Part shown: piece after piece, positions 36,722 to 47,188 of the stretch
How positions within the stretch are numbered: the stretch's first letter is position 1
How the letters are laid out: the number at the start of each line of letters is the position of its first letter
Notes under the pieces: model-generated
Told to the model about the DNA's origin: nothing
Seen by the model: only the letters and a program-made list of their open reading frames with translations
Database searches by the model: none
Position numbers and translations under genes: made by a program
From: Polaromonas sp. P2-4
GTDB taxonomy: Bacteria > Pseudomonadota > Gammaproteobacteria > Burkholderiales > Burkholderiaceae_C
Reading direction: 5' to 3'
Assembly (NCBI GenBank): GCA_024703855.1
Contig: CP087965.1
Span: 8,001-72,000 of the forward strand
Length of the DNA stretch: 64,000 nucleotides

Positions 36722-37597
36722 TCAGGTTTTAAAAAAATTCAGGGCTTCGGCCAGCAGCAGCGCCGGCGCTTCTTCGGCAATGTAGTGGCCGCAAGGCAGG
36801 CTGAGCCCCGACGCATCGCGGGCTCGTTCCCGCCAGAGACGCAATACATCGAAACACTGACCCACCGCACCATGCTCGCCCCAGAGCACACGCAGCGGCT
36901 GCGCCAGTTGACGCCCTGCCGCTACATCAGCGCGGTCATGTGCCAGGTCAATCGTGGCAGAGGCCCGGTAGTCTTCGCAGATGCTCGTGGCGGTACCGGG
37001 AATCTGCACACAGCGCTCGTACTCGGCCAGCGCAGCCGGCGCAAAAGCGCCCAGGCCCGCATGGCGTTTGCCCATCACGCTGCGTACATAGCGCACCGGG
37101 TCGGACTCGATCAAGGCTTCAGGCAAAGGCGGCGGCTGGATCAAAAGAACCAATGCCAGTAAGCGCGCAAAGGCATGGGAGGTGTTCTCGTACATGGCCA
37201 GCGTGGGGGCAATATCCAGCAGCATCAACCGCTGAACCTTGTCGGGATGGTCAGCCGCCAGGCGGTGCGCAACCCGCGCACCGCGGTCATGGGCTAACAC
37301 CTGAAACTGCTCAAATCCGTAGTAACGCATCACGGCCACGGCATCAAGCGCCATGGCGCGTTTGGAATAAGCCTGGTGTTCAGCATCGCTGCTGACTCGA
37401 GCCGAATCGCCGTAGCCGCGCAAATCCATCATGACGACGGTAAACACCTTGGCCAGCTCAGCGGCCACCGCATGCCACATCACATGCGTTTGCGGATGCC
37501 CGTGCAGCAGCAAAAGCGGTGCACCACGGCCTCCCCGCAAGGTGCGCAGCGTACCGGCAGGGCCTGCAACATCGCATGACGAAAAACCTTCAAACAT
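36722..37597 (-). CDS. Haloacetate (fluoroacetate) dehalogenase-like alpha/beta hydrolase, paired frameshifts
   Basis: 292 residues. Oxyanion region LLLLHGHPQTHVMWHAVAAE; nucleophile Asp in VLAHDRGARVAHRLAADHPD; catalytic His in LSLPCGHYIAEEAP. Fluoroacetate dehalogenases use Asp where esterases use Ser, and carry a His-Trp halide pocket. In the uninterrupted frame that segment reads LLALVLLIQP. A neighbouring frame at about 37141-37170 reads RAYWHWFF, so a lost GC pair plus a lost T probably hide the genuine YWHWFFLIQPPPLPE motif. It cleaves C-halogen bonds by hydrolysis, substrate to be shown. Operon with the tartrate dehydrogenase gene. Confidence 0.78.
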   Translation of the reverse strand: MFEGFSSCDVAGPAGTLRTLRGGRGAPLLLLHGHPQTHVMWHAVAAELAKVFTVVMMDLRGYGDSARVSSDAEHQAYSKRAMALDAVAVMRYYGFEQFQVLAHDRGARVAHRLAADHPDKVQRLMLLDIAPTLAMYENTSHAFARLLALVLLIQPPPLPEALIESDPVRYVRSVMGKRHAGLGAFAPAALAEYERCVQIPGTATSICEDYRASATIDLAHDRADVAAGRQLAQPLRVLWGEHGAVGQCFDVLRLWRERARDASGLSLPCGHYIAEEAPALLLAEALNFFKT

Positions 37598-37717
37598 TGG
37601 TTTTCCCCTGATTGTGTTGGTTGGCGACTGCTGTAAGCGACATGGGGAGATTTTGCAGAACTGGACACTTTAATTCAAGCAATAATTGGGAAACTTATTA
37701 TTTCCATAAAGGAACGA

Positions 37718-38704
37718 ATGGACCGCAGCGATCTGGAACTGGTACTGGCAGTACGCGACCAAGGCAGCCTGGCCGCCGCCGCACGCAGCCTTGATGTGGC
37801 ACCGTCTGTTGTGACCAAACGACTCGCCGCGCTGGAAGCTCGGCTGGGCCAGCGTTTGTTTCAGCGCACGACCCGGCGCGTCAGCCCGACCGCCGAGGGC
37901 GAAACCGTGTGCGAACGCGCGCTCGTGTTGCTGCAGGGCTTTACAGCGCTTGAAGCCGAGCTCCAGGAGCGCAAGGCAGAACCCACGGGCTTGATCCGGC
38001 TGGCAGCGACCTTTGGCTTCGGGCGCTTGTGGCTGGGGCCGGCACTGGCCAACTTTCAAGAGCGTTACCCGCGCGTCGAAATCCAGCTGCAACTCACCGA
38101 GCAATTGCCCGACCTTGCTCTCGAAGGATTTGACGGGGCCATCTGGCTATGGTCAGTACAGGGCCGACAGGCCGCGCAATGGGTATCACGCAGACTGGCG
38201 CGCAACCAGCGCGTGCTGGTGGCCTCACCCCGCTACATCAAACAGCACGGCGCGCCGTCTAGCCTGGAGTCCCTGCAAGACCATGCCTGCCTGATCGTGC
38301 GTGAAAACGGCAACACCGCAGGTCAGCGTTTTGATATGTGGCCGCTGCACAAGGAACGGGGGAAAACATCCGCAGCACCCTCGCGGGTGCGCGTGCATGG
38401 GCCACTGTCCAGCAACTCCGGCGAGTTGGTGCGCGACTGGTGTGTAGAGGGCCGCGGCATCATGCTGCGCAGCCTTTGGGACATTGCCCCCCAACTGGCT
38501 TCAGGCCAGCTGGTGCGCGTGCTGCCCGGCTATTCCATGCCCGATGCCGATATTCACTGGCTTGCACCTTACCGTCCCGACTCACCCCGTCGCATACGCC
38601 TGCTCATTGACTTTTTGGTGGCACAGTTTCAGAGCGCGCCCTGGGAAACTACCCCGCCTGCGGCTTCGCGGGCCTCACCACGAGGCTCACGCCCAGCGCC
38701 GTGA
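37718..38704 (+). CDS. LysR-family regulator divergent from the dehalogenase/tartrate dehydrogenase operon
   Basis: 328 residues. Helix-turn-helix at the N-terminus (LELVLAVRDQGSLAAAARSL, APSVVTKRLAALEARLGQRL, FQRTTRRVSPTAEGE), then an effector-binding domain. The last 20 or so residues (TTPPAASRASPRGSRPAP) overlap the end of the convergent EamA gene by 56 bp and look non-native, so an indel may have removed the true stop near 38645. Divergent placement 120 bp from 37597 suggests it controls that operon. Confidence 0.83.
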   Translation: MDRSDLELVLAVRDQGSLAAAARSLDVAPSVVTKRLAALEARLGQRLFQRTTRRVSPTAEGETVCERALVLLQGFTALEAELQERKAEPTGLIRLAATFGFGRLWLGPALANFQERYPRVEIQLQLTEQLPDLALEGFDGAIWLWSVQGRQAAQWVSRRLARNQRVLVASPRYIKQHGAPSSLESLQDHACLIVRENGNTAGQRFDMWPLHKERGKTSAAPSRVRVHGPLSSNSGELVRDWCVEGRGIMLRSLWDIAPQLASGQLVRVLPGYSMPDADIHWLAPYRPDSPRRIRLLIDFLVAQFQSAPWETTPPAASRASPRGSRPAP

Positions 38705-39578
38705 GCGCCGTGCCCACGATGGTCGCCAGCGTGATTGCTTCATCAAACAGCATCCAGGCCATCAGCGCCGTGGTGGGCGGCACCAGGTACAACAGGCTGG
38801 TCACCGCAGTGGCCGCGCCGCGTTGAATCAGCAGGTAAAGCAGCGAGCTGCCGCCGAGCGTGAGCGCCAACACTGACCAGGCCATGGCCCCCACGAACTG
38901 CTGATTCCAGACAATCGCTTCGCCTTCCAGAAAAACAAAGGGCAAAGTCACCAGCAAGGCAGCCCCCAGCTGGATGGCATTGGCACTGCGCACATCGGTC
39001 GACTGCACAAATCGTTTTTGGTAGAGCGTGCCCGCTGTGATGCTGAACAGCGCAAACACGGCGCAGCCCAAAGTCAACGCGGTCACCTCACTGCCCGTGC
39101 CAAACTTGCGGGCCACCACCAGCAGCAGGCCTCCCAAACCCAGCAGCAGGCCTGCCCATTGGCGTGGCGTCACCTTTTTCTGCTTGCGCCACACTGCCCG
39201 ACGCCCCTGCCCACGAGATCCACAGGGCCGTCAGCACCGGCTGCAAACCCACAATCAGTGCCGTCAGGCCCGAGCCCATGCCGCCTTTGACCGCCACCCA
39301 GACACCGCCCAGGTAAGCCGCATGCATCAACACACCGGTCACGGCCAGATGCAGCCATTGCTGAAACCCGCGTGGCCAGGCCGCACGGCTAAGCACGATC
39401 CAGATCAGGAAGCAGACGATAGAGAGAAAGTAACGAATCGCCAAAAAGTCAGCGGCGGTGCGTAAGGCAAGCCGAATTTGGCGACGATGAAACCGGTGCT
39501 CCAGATCAGCACAAACACGGCGGGCATGGCCCGGACCAAGGCGCTGGCAGTAAGCGATGGACTCACTACCGCACTCAT
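38649..39578 (-). CDS. EamA/DMT-superfamily transporter, two frameshifts
   Basis: Start 39578 (MSAVVSPSLTASALVRAMPA), overlapping the pgsA stop by 4 bp. Segments in three frames join near 39470 and 39190: VFVLIWSTGFIVAKFGLPYA, then HLAVTGVLMHAAYLGGVWVA, then WAGLLLGLGGLLLVVARKFG to the end VVRPAKPQAG. Ten membrane helices in two EamA repeats are expected. About 310 residues. The likely substrate class is metabolites or amino acids, not resolvable here. Confidence 0.82.
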
Positions 39579-40141
39579 TTGGTCCGTGCGCGGATTTCCG
39601 GAATGGCTTTTTGCAAGTAGTAAATCATGGACCAGACCGTGAGGATGGCGGAGATCCAGATCAGCCAGGTGCCCCACACATGGGTGTTGATGGCACCGAA
39701 CAACAAGCCATCAAACAGCAGGAAAGGAATCGCCACCATCTGGACCGTCGTTTTGACTTTGCCCAGCATATGCACCGCGACGCTTTTGGTGGCGCCGATC
39801 AGGGCCATCCATTCACGCAAGGCTGAAATGGCGATCTCATGGCCGATGATGATAAGCGCCACAAACACATCAGCGCGTTGCAAATGCACCAGCACCAACA
39901 GCGAAGCGCACACCAGAAATTTGTCAGCCACCGGATCGAGGAAAGCCCCGAACGAGGAAGTCTGGTTCAGCTTGCGCGCCAGAAAGCCGTCCAGCCAGTC
40001 GGTCGCGGCAAAAACCACAAACATCGCGGTGGCGATCAGGTTGCGATCGGCCGGGGCGATGTTCAGGTAGAAAACCCCCACGATCAGCGGAATCGCAACA
40101 ATGCGGGTCCAGGTCATCAAGGTAGGAATGGTCAAGAACAT
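39575..40141 (-). CDS. pgsA: CDP-diacylglycerol–glycerol-3-phosphate 3-phosphatidyltransferase
   Basis: 188 residues if started at 40141 (MFLTIPTLMTWTRIVAIPLI). The CDP-alcohol phosphotransferase signature D..DG..AR........G...D...D is visible in WLDGFLARKLNQTSSFGAFL followed by DPVADK. Five or so membrane helices. It makes phosphatidylglycerophosphate, the precursor of phosphatidylglycerol. No frame break. Its stop overlaps the EamA start (ATGA), and uvrC lies 111 bp upstream, a common uvrC–pgsA pairing in Proteobacteria. Confidence 0.92.
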   Translation of the reverse strand: MFLTIPTLMTWTRIVAIPLIVGVFYLNIAPADRNLIATAMFVVFAATDWLDGFLARKLNQTSSFGAFLDPVADKFLVCASLLVLVHLQRADVFVALIIIGHEIAISALREWMALIGATKSVAVHMLGKVKTTVQMVAIPFLLFDGLLFGAINTHVWGTWLIWISAILTVWSMIYYLQKAIPEIRARTK

Positions 40142-40252
40142 GGCCCGATTTTGGCATGAGCCACGAGCACCTTGCCCACGGAGCCATCCGGTCTGGCCAA
40201 ATTGGTGCACTTCGTTGCGCAAAAACGTCTGCGCAAACGATGCTGCGTTCGT

Positions 40253-42265
40253 TCAATGCAGGGCGCGGTAAATTTCTTCGGCCAGGTCTTTGGAGATGCC
40301 ATCCACCTTGGCAATGTCTTCGGCACTGGCCGACGCGATGCCGCGAATGCCGCCAAAGCGTTGCAGCAGGCTGGCTCGCCGTTTGGGGCCAATGCCCGCA
40401 ATATCCTCAAGCTTGCTGCCGCCTACCCGTACCTTGGCCCGCTTGGCGCGCATGCCGGTGATGGCAAAGCGGTGCGCTTCATCCCTGATTTGGGCAATCA
40501 GCATCAGTGCTGCCGAATCGCGTCCCAGATAGACCTTGTCACGCCCGTCGGCAAACACCAGCTCTTCCAGCCCCACCTTGCGGCCCTCGCCTTTTTCGAC
40601 ACCGGCAATCAGCCCCAGATCCAGGCCCAGCTCAACAAAAACCTCACGCGCCATGGACACCTGCCCCTTGCCGCCGTCCACCAGCACCAGGTCAGGCAGC
40701 TTGGCCTCGCCGTTGCGGGCGGCTTCGACCAGCTTGGTGTAACGGCGCGTCAGCACCTGCCGCATGGCCGCATAGTCGTCACCGGGCGTGATGCCTTCGA
40801 TGTTGTAGCGGCGGTATTCGCTGCTTTGCATCTTGTGGCCATGGAACACCACGCAGGAGGCCTGGGTGGATTCACCCGCCGTGTGCGAGATGTCAAAGCA
40901 TTCAATGCGCAAGGCCTCCAGCTTGTCCGGGTTGTCGGCGTAAAGGTCCAGCGCCTCCGCCAAGGCACGCGTTCGCGCCTGTTGCGAACCCTGCTCGGCC
41001 AGCAGCCGGGCGAGCTGAATAGCCGCATTTTTCTGGGCCATTTCCAGCCAGATGCGGCGCTGCTCGCGCGGCTGGTGAACCGCCGAGACCCTGCTGCCGA
41101 CCTGCGCGGTCAGCGCCTCCATCAGCTCTTTATCCACCGGCTCGCTGCACACCAGGACAGGTGGCACGGGCACGTCAATGTAGTGCTGCGCAATGAAGGC
41201 CTCAAGAATCAGGGCTTCCAGCGTTTTGGCTTGTTTGCCGGACGCTTGCTGGGTGACTTCGCCAGCCTCGTCCATGTCAGCATCGAGTGCGGCCACATCG
41301 GTGGCGTTTTCCACATGAGTCGGAAAGTAGGGCCGGTCGCCCAGATGACGGCCGCCGCGCACCATGGCCAGGTTGACGCAGGCTTTGCCGCCCTGCACTT
41401 TCACGGCCAGAATATCCACGTCCTTGTCGCCGCCGGTTTCCATCGACTGCTGATGCAGCACCTTGGACAACGCCGACATCTGGTTGCGCAACTCAGCAGC
41501 CTGCTCAAACTCCAGCTTGTCGGCATGCGCCAGCATTTTCTTTTCCAGTTCGGTCAGGATTTCCTGCGTCTGGCCCTGCAAAAAACGCTCGGCATTGGCA
41601 GTGTCCAGCGCGTACTGCTCAGGCGAAATATGGCCCACGCAGGGGGCGGAACAGCGCTTGATCTGGTACAGCAGGCAGGGCCGGGTGCGGTTGTTGAACA
41701 CCGTGTCTTCGCAGGTGCGCAGCTTGAACACTTTTTGCAGCAGCAAAATCGTGTCTTTGACCGCCCAGGCGCTGGGATAAGGGCCAAAGTAGCGGTGTTT
41801 TTTTCAACCGCACCTCGGTAATAGGCGATGCGCGGGTAGGTCGATGAGGACGGCGCGCTGCCTGCGTCTTTGCCCTCTTTTGTCTGCGTGCCTGTCAGTT
41901 TCAGGTAGGGGTAGCTTTTATCGTCCCGGAAACAGGATGTTGTATTTCGGGTTGAGTGTCTTGATCAGGTTGTTTTCAAGCAGCAAGGCCTCGGCCTCGG
42001 AGCGCACCACCGTGGTTTCCATGCGCACGATTTTGGTCACCATGTGGCCAATACGCGTGCCGCCGTGGTTCTTCTGGAAATAGCTCGTCACCCGCTTTTT
42101 CAGGTTGCGCGCCTTGCCTACGTAAAGCACGCCGCCTTCGGCATCAAAGTAGCGGTACACGCCGGGCAATGCGGGCAGCGCGGCCACTTCGGCCAGCAAT
42201 TCGGGCGAGTGTTCAGTGACGGGCTTTTCAGCGGGTAACTTTTCGGCGGATGGGTGTTCAGGCAT
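40253..42265 (-). CDS. uvrC: Excinuclease ABC subunit C, two frameshifts
   Basis: About 671 residues. GIY-YIG 3'-nuclease domain ([20 protein letters not shown]), Cys cluster [22 protein letters not shown] domain, RNase H-like 5'-nuclease domain ([20 protein letters not shown] and [20 protein letters not shown]), and a C-terminal double helix-hairpin-helix ([20 protein letters not shown]). Frame changes near 41928 (one extra C) and at the A-run near 41800. UvrC makes both incisions in nucleotide excision repair, the pathway that Mfd (9557-13051) feeds. Confidence 0.94.
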
Positions 42266-42348
42266 ACCCCTATTTTGCCGTGTACCCGCGCTTCAGAAAA
42301 AGACCCGATTGGGCGGATACCCGCTCGGGACCTGCTCCGAAAGAGACT

Positions 42349-43888
42349 TCAGCCCGGCAGGTAATCCATGAGTTTTTTCGGCAGTTTGATCAGCCACAAG
42401 CGGGTTGATTTTTCGTCATCGCTGCCATTGACGATTTCGTACTTCACTGGCGTTGCACCCTTGCACTTGCTGCCCCCCAGCACGCCGGCCGTGTTCACAG
42501 TGCAGTCCTCTGTCTTGACGACTTTGCCGGCCGCATCGACCACCCGGGCCGACACGCCAAAGTCGTTGTCATTGATGAGCGCCAGCGTGTCGTCATTCAC
42601 CAAGGCCAAGCCCTCAGCTTTCTCGGGAAGCCAGCCGAACTGGAGCTTTCCGCTCGCATCTTTCTTGCGCAGATCGAGGATTTCCAGCCGTTTCATGGTG
42701 GCGACTCCGCTGGCAGACAGCTCACTCACAGCGCTGGCGTACTCCAGCTCAAGCCCACCCGCCAGTTTTTTGCCGGTCAGATCCGTGGCCTGCGCCACAT
42801 CCACGGCCACCAACAGGTTGTGCACCTCACCATCGGCCTTGAACTTGCCTTGCTCGATCAGCACAAAGCGCGTGTCGCTCAAGGCGACGATGTCGCCAAT
42901 CTTGGCATCCTTGCTCTTGCCGTAGCTGGCCACGTCGTGCGGGTACGCAAACATGCGGGTAGCGCCATTGGCGGGGTTGAACTCCACCAGACGGGTAAAG
43001 GGCGCCTTGCCGGTATTTCGGGCCGATGAGCCACTACCCACGTCGGGCATTTCCAGGGTGCTTTGAATGGCCATGACCAGTTTGCCGCTGGGCGTGATGG
43101 CCATGCCTTCGCAGCCGCGGTTGGGCTGGCGAAATTTAATCACTTCAGGCAAGCCGCTGGCCGGGGCGAATTTGCTCACAATGCGGCCACTGTCCACCGC
43201 CACCTTGGCCAGATACGGGCCGTATTCATCACAAATCCATACATGCTTGCCATCCGGGTCCATGGCGATGGCTTCCGGGTCAATGCCGTGGGCGTCGAAG
43301 GCCAAGGTGGCTTGCAGGGTTTCGGTCAACGGGGTTTCGCCCGAGGAGCCAATGCCGCCCTGCACCGGGCGGCCGCTCACATTCACGCCGTCTGCCGTTT
43401 TGATATCGGTCACCGACACCAGTTCAGCCACCGCATTTTTGACACGGATCAGGCCAAACTTGGGCGTGTAATCAGGCGCGGGAAAGCTCTTGGTTTTGTT
43501 GGCCGCAGTCGCGCTGTTGTTGTCGTGGTCATGGTCGGGCGAGTCGCCATTGGGGCCGCGGTCGGTCAGCACATAAAACCACAAGGTGCCATCGGCATCC
43601 TTGTTACGCAGCGTCAGCCCCGAGCCGGGCGCAAGGGGAAAACCATTGGGAAAACGCTGTTTGATACCTCTGTCCGCACCGGTGTAAGGCACGTAAAAAC
43701 GGGTCGCAACCTGCACCACATGCTTGGTCAGCGCCACGCCATTGACGACAGAGGTTTCCGTCTTTTCCATGCTGGCCTGCGCCCCGGATGAAATGCCACC
43801 GCCAGCGCATGCGACCAAGCCGGCACTCAAGGCCAGCACCGCGATACCGCTGATGACCCGTGCGCGCTGCCCGTTGACTCACAACCAT
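42349..43888 (-). CDS. Phytase-like (esterase-like) lipoprotein, frameshift in the signal region
   Basis: The main frame is 496 residues. One frame change near 43877 links ATG 43888 to GQRARVISGIAVLALSAGLV, a lipoprotein signal ending in VACAGGG. The body matches the esterase-like activity of phytase domain: FYVLTDRGPNGDSPDHDHDN, IDPEAIAMDPDGKHVWICDE, RGCEGMAITPSGKLVMAIQS and PEKAEGLALVNDDTLALIND, a beta-propeller with Ca-binding acidic loops. Probably a periplasmic or outer-membrane-anchored phosphoesterase; the substrate is unknown. Confidence 0.8.
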
Positions 43889-44010
43889 GAGGAACTCCGT
43901 TTCAAATTGATGACGGGTTGTAACCAGCCCGCGTGACATGGTTATGACATACAAGTCACGCGATACCGCAACATGAGGGCGCGCATCCTGACTGCATCAC
44001 AATATCTGCC

Positions 44011-45155
44011 ATGGCTGCTGCACGCGTTTGGGACATTTTTTGCAAGGTGATCGACAATTTCGGAGACATTGGCGTGTGCTGGCGCCTGGCCGCCGACCTG
44101 GCCTCGCGCGGCCATCAGGTTCGGCTGTGGGTAGATGATGCGTCGGCGCTGCGCTGGATGGCGCCTGCAGGGTGCGAGGGGGTTCGCGTGCTGCCCTGGA
44201 CCGAACCGCTGAACCTGGCTGCCGCAGGTTTTGACGAGCAGCTGCCCGACGTGATGATCGAAGCCTTTGGCTGCGAAATTGCTCCTGAATTCATAGCTGC
44301 TTGCGCCCATAAACATTGGGCCAAAGGCCTAAATAGCCTAAATAGCTTAAAACCTGCATGGATTAACCTCGAATACCTGTCGGCCGAAGACTATGTGGAG
44401 CGCTGCCACGCCATGCCCTCGCCCGTGCAAGCTGGCCCGCTGGCTGGCTGGACCAAATGGTTTTTTTACCCGGGTTTCACCGAGCAAACCGGTGGTCTGC
44501 TGCGTGAGCCTGACTTGCTTGAGCGGCAAGCCGGATTTGACCGTAGCGCCTGGCTGGCGGCCCGGAGCATCGCCTGGAGCGGCGAAAAACTGGTCTCGCT
44601 GTTTTGCTACGAGCCGCCGGTGCTGGCCGGGCTGCTGGCGCAATGGGCGCAACACGGGCTCCAGGGCCAGCCGGTGCGCCTGCTGGTAGCGGCAGGACGG
44701 GCTGAAAAAGCTGTCAAAGCCGTTTTAAGTGATGAAAAGTGGCTCCAGCCCACAGCAGACGGGCGCAGTCAGCTATCTTTTTCTACCTTGATTTACTCGC
44801 GCAACATGATTTCGATCATTTGCTGTGGGCCAGCGACCTGAATTTTGTGCGTGGCGAAGACTCGGTGGTGCGCGCCCTCTGGGCTGGCAAGCCTTTCGTC
44901 TGGCAGATTTATCCACAACATGACGATGCGCATCGTCCCAAGCTGGACGCCTTTCTGGATATGCTGCAGGCGCCGCCTTCGCTCAGACGTTTTCATGAGG
45001 CCTGGAATGGCCTTGGCGAAGAACTTCCGGTGGCGGATCCGCAAGCCTGGTCTGCCTGCGCCCGCGCGGCACGGCAACGCCTGCAGGACCAGCAGGACCT
45101 GTGCACGCAGCTGATCAGCTTTGCCACACACCATCATGAGACAACCGCATCATGA
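44011..45155 (+). CDS. earP: EF-P arginine rhamnosyltransferase EarP, one frameshift, two embedded repeats
   Basis: EarP adds rhamnose from dTDP-rhamnose to Arg32 of EF-P so that ribosomes pass polyproline stretches. Start MAAARVWDIFCKVIDNFGDI contains the DNFGDIG motif with the catalytic Asp residues. The C-terminal donor-binding motif is LLWASDLNFVRGEDSVVRAL, then WAGKPFVWQIYPQHDDAHRP. The frame changes near 44778. Two copies of the dispersed repeat lie inside the gene (44292-44348 and 44738-44785), the second exactly at the break. About 381 residues. The partner efp lies at 49130. Confidence 0.9.
44292..44348 (-). repeat. Dispersed palindromic repeat embedded in earP (copy 1)
   Basis: On the minus strand GCCCAATGTTTATGGGCGCA is followed by AGCAGCTATG, the family core, with short AATAGC/TAGCC units beside it. 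It encodes the segment around ACAHKHWAKGLNSLNSLKP, where EarP orthologues would be expected to show a less regular loop. The reading frame remains open. Confidence 0.65.
44738..44785 (+). repeat. Dispersed palindromic repeat embedded in earP (copy 2)
   Basis: CTCCAGCCCACAGCAGACGG (44743-44762) followed by GCGCAGTCAGCTATCTTTTT matches the family. The earP frame changes within or just after it (CAGTCAGCTATCTTTTTCTA), so this repeat either contains a base error or is itself the cause of the frame change. Confidence 0.65.
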
Positions 45156-45812
45156 GGTTGCTGCTCATTGAAGACGACACCATGGTAGGTCGTGCACTGC
45201 GCCAGGGCCTGGGCGACGCCGGTTTCACGGTGGACTGGGTGATGGATGGCCGCGCCGCAGAACGGGCGCTGGGCAACGGTGTCTATGACCTGGCCTTGCT
45301 GGACCCGGGGCCTGCCGGGCCAGGACGGCATGGCTGTGCTCACGGGCCTGCGCACGCGCGGCGACGCCATTCCGGTGCTGATCGTGACGGCGCGGGACGC
45401 GGTCGCTGACCGCATCGCCGGACTCAACGCCGGCGCCGACGACTATGTGCTCAAGCCCTTTGACCTGGACGAACTCATCGCACGCGTGCGGGCCCTGCTG
45501 CGCCGCCATGCCGGTGGCGGCTCGCCGTTGCTGGAATGCGGGCAACTGATCCTGGACCCGCTGAAGAGGCTTGTCAGCCTGAAAGGCGAGCCCGTGAACC
45601 TGTCTGCCCGTGAATTCGCGCTGCTGGAGACCCTGATGCAACGCCCCGGTGCGGTGCTGTCGCGCGAGCAGCTGGAAGACTCCATCTACGGCTGGACCAA
45701 GGAAATCGGCAGCAACGCGGTCGAGGTGCACCTTCACAAGCTGCGCCGCAAGCTCGGGGCCAATACCATCCGCAATGTGCGCGGCGTCGGCTACAAGGTC
45801 GTCGCACCATGA
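45152..45812 (+). CDS. OmpR-family response regulator (QseB/PmrA-like), one frameshift
   Basis: Start ATG overlaps the earP stop (ATGA). MRLLLIEDDTMVGRALRQGL, acidic cluster and phosphoacceptor Asp in YDLALLD; one frame change near 45310; then GLPGQDGMAVLTGLRTRGDA, PVLIVTARDAVADRIAGLNA, YVLKPFDLDELIARVRALLR and the winged helix (EPVNLSAREFALLETLMQRP, SNAVEVHLHKLRRKLGANTI). About 220 residues. QseB/PmrA-type regulators often control lipid A modification, which fits the eptA gene next door (inference). Confidence 0.87.
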
Positions 45813-47188
45813 ATGCCGCCCAATCCTCACCTGTGCAATCCATCCAGCGCCGGGTCCTGGTGTGGGCCATGGGCGCGCTGGTCGTGGGTGCCAGCCTGCT
45901 GGTGGGCGGTTCCTACCTGTTGCTGGCCCATGAAATGGGCGAGGTATTCGAAGACAACCTCAAGCAGGTCGCGCTGGCCGTGGCCAACCACCATGGCACC
46001 TACGGCATGGCGCGCACCCCACGCATTGCCGAGCAGTTGCCCAGGGTCTATGAAGAGTACGGCAAGTTCGAATTTGTCACCGCAGCCTGGACGCGCAACG
46101 GCGCGCTGCTGCACATGTCCGACCCCACTGCGGCCCTGCCCTTTCTCTCGCGCAGTGGCCTGAGCACGGTCTCCATTGGCCGGGAGCGATGGCACCTTTA
46201 CACCATCGTGCTGGAAGACGGCATTGTCCAGGCCGCACAGCGGGACAGCGAACGCCAGGCGCTGGCCCGCGAAACCGGCTCCAAGCTGATCCTGCCCACG
46301 CTGCTGATGCTGGCCCTGCTGGCAGGGCTGCTGACGCTGGCCCTCAGGCGCGGCCTGTCGCCGCTGTCGCTGGCTGCAGGCGATGTCACGGCGCGCAGCG
46401 TCGAGGCGCTGCATCCCATCGCGCTATCGGCCCATCCACCGGAGCTGCACCTGCTGATTGGCGCCATCAATGACCTGATGGCCCGGCTCGGCGGCGCGCT
46501 GGCGCTGCAACGGCATTTTCTGGCCGATGCGGCCCACGAATTGCGCACGCCCATCACGGCACTGCGCTTGCAACTGCAGCTGCTTGAACGTGCGGGCGAT
46601 GGGGCGCAGCGCGAAGTGGCACTGTCGCAATTGCGCGCCGGCATTGATCGGGCCCAGCACCTGATTGAGCAATTGCTGCAGCTGTCGCGGCTGGCACCCG
46701 AAACACCGGCCCTGCGCCGCGAACCGGTTGACCTGGCGGGCCTGGTCCGGGCCACAGTCAGCCGTTTCAGCGCCCGCGCTGACGACCGGCAAGTTGACCT
46801 GGGAGCCGTCGCCGAAGGGGCGCCAACGGTCCACGCAGACCCACAGCAACGGGCCATACTGCTGAACAATCTGGTGGACAACGCCTTGCGCCACACACCG
46901 GCGGGCGGGCGCGTGGATGTGGGCGCAAGCGTGGAAGACGGCTGGCCCTGTCTCACGGTGACCGACAGCGGGCCCGGCATAGCGGCTTCCGAGCGGCAGC
47001 GGGTGTTTGACCGCTTTTACCGCGGCAACAACAGCCACAACGGCAACGCCGACAGCGCACCACATGGCAGCGGTCTGGGGTTGGCCATCGTGCAGGCTGT
47101 GGCCGAACGCCATGGTGCCGACATCCGCCTTGACGACGCGCCCGGCGTCAGCGGTTTGCGCGTCAGTGTGCGCCTTCCTCCTGACTGA
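45809..47188 (+). CDS. Sensor histidine kinase (QseC/PmrB-like)
   Basis: 459 residues with no frame break. Start overlaps the response regulator stop (ATGA). Membrane helices VLVWAMGALVVGASLLVGGS and LPTLLMLALLAGLLTLALRR bracket a periplasmic sensor of about 130 residues. H-box FLADAAHELRTPITALRLQL, N-box ILLNNLVDNALRHTPAGGRV, G1 TVTDSGPGIAASERQRVFDR, F/G2 HGSGLGLAIVQAVAERHGAD. It converges on eptA with a 26-bp overlap of the two 3' ends. Confidence 0.92.
   Translation: MNAAQSSPVQSIQRRVLVWAMGALVVGASLLVGGSYLLLAHEMGEVFEDNLKQVALAVANHHGTYGMARTPRIAEQLPRVYEEYGKFEFVTAAWTRNGALLHMSDPTAALPFLSRSGLSTVSIGRERWHLYTIVLEDGIVQAAQRDSERQALARETGSKLILPTLLMLALLAGLLTLALRRGLSPLSLAAGDVTARSVEALHPIALSAHPPELHLLIGAINDLMARLGGALALQRHFLADAAHELRTPITALRLQLQLLERAGDGAQREVALSQLRAGIDRAQHLIEQLLQLSRLAPETPALRREPVDLAGLVRATVSRFSARADDRQVDLGAVAEGAPTVHADPQQRAILLNNLVDNALRHTPAGGRVDVGASVEDGWPCLTVTDSGPGIAASERQRVFDRFYRGNNSHNGNADSAPHGSGLGLAIVQAVAERHGADIRLDDAPGVSGLRVSVRLPPD

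Noticed and set aside
40172-41821. 549-codon open frame on the plus strand opposite uvrC
   Set aside because: It is exactly antisense to canonical uvrC. Its composition (very rich in His, Gln and Arg) is the usual shadow of a GC-rich gene, and no domain is visible.
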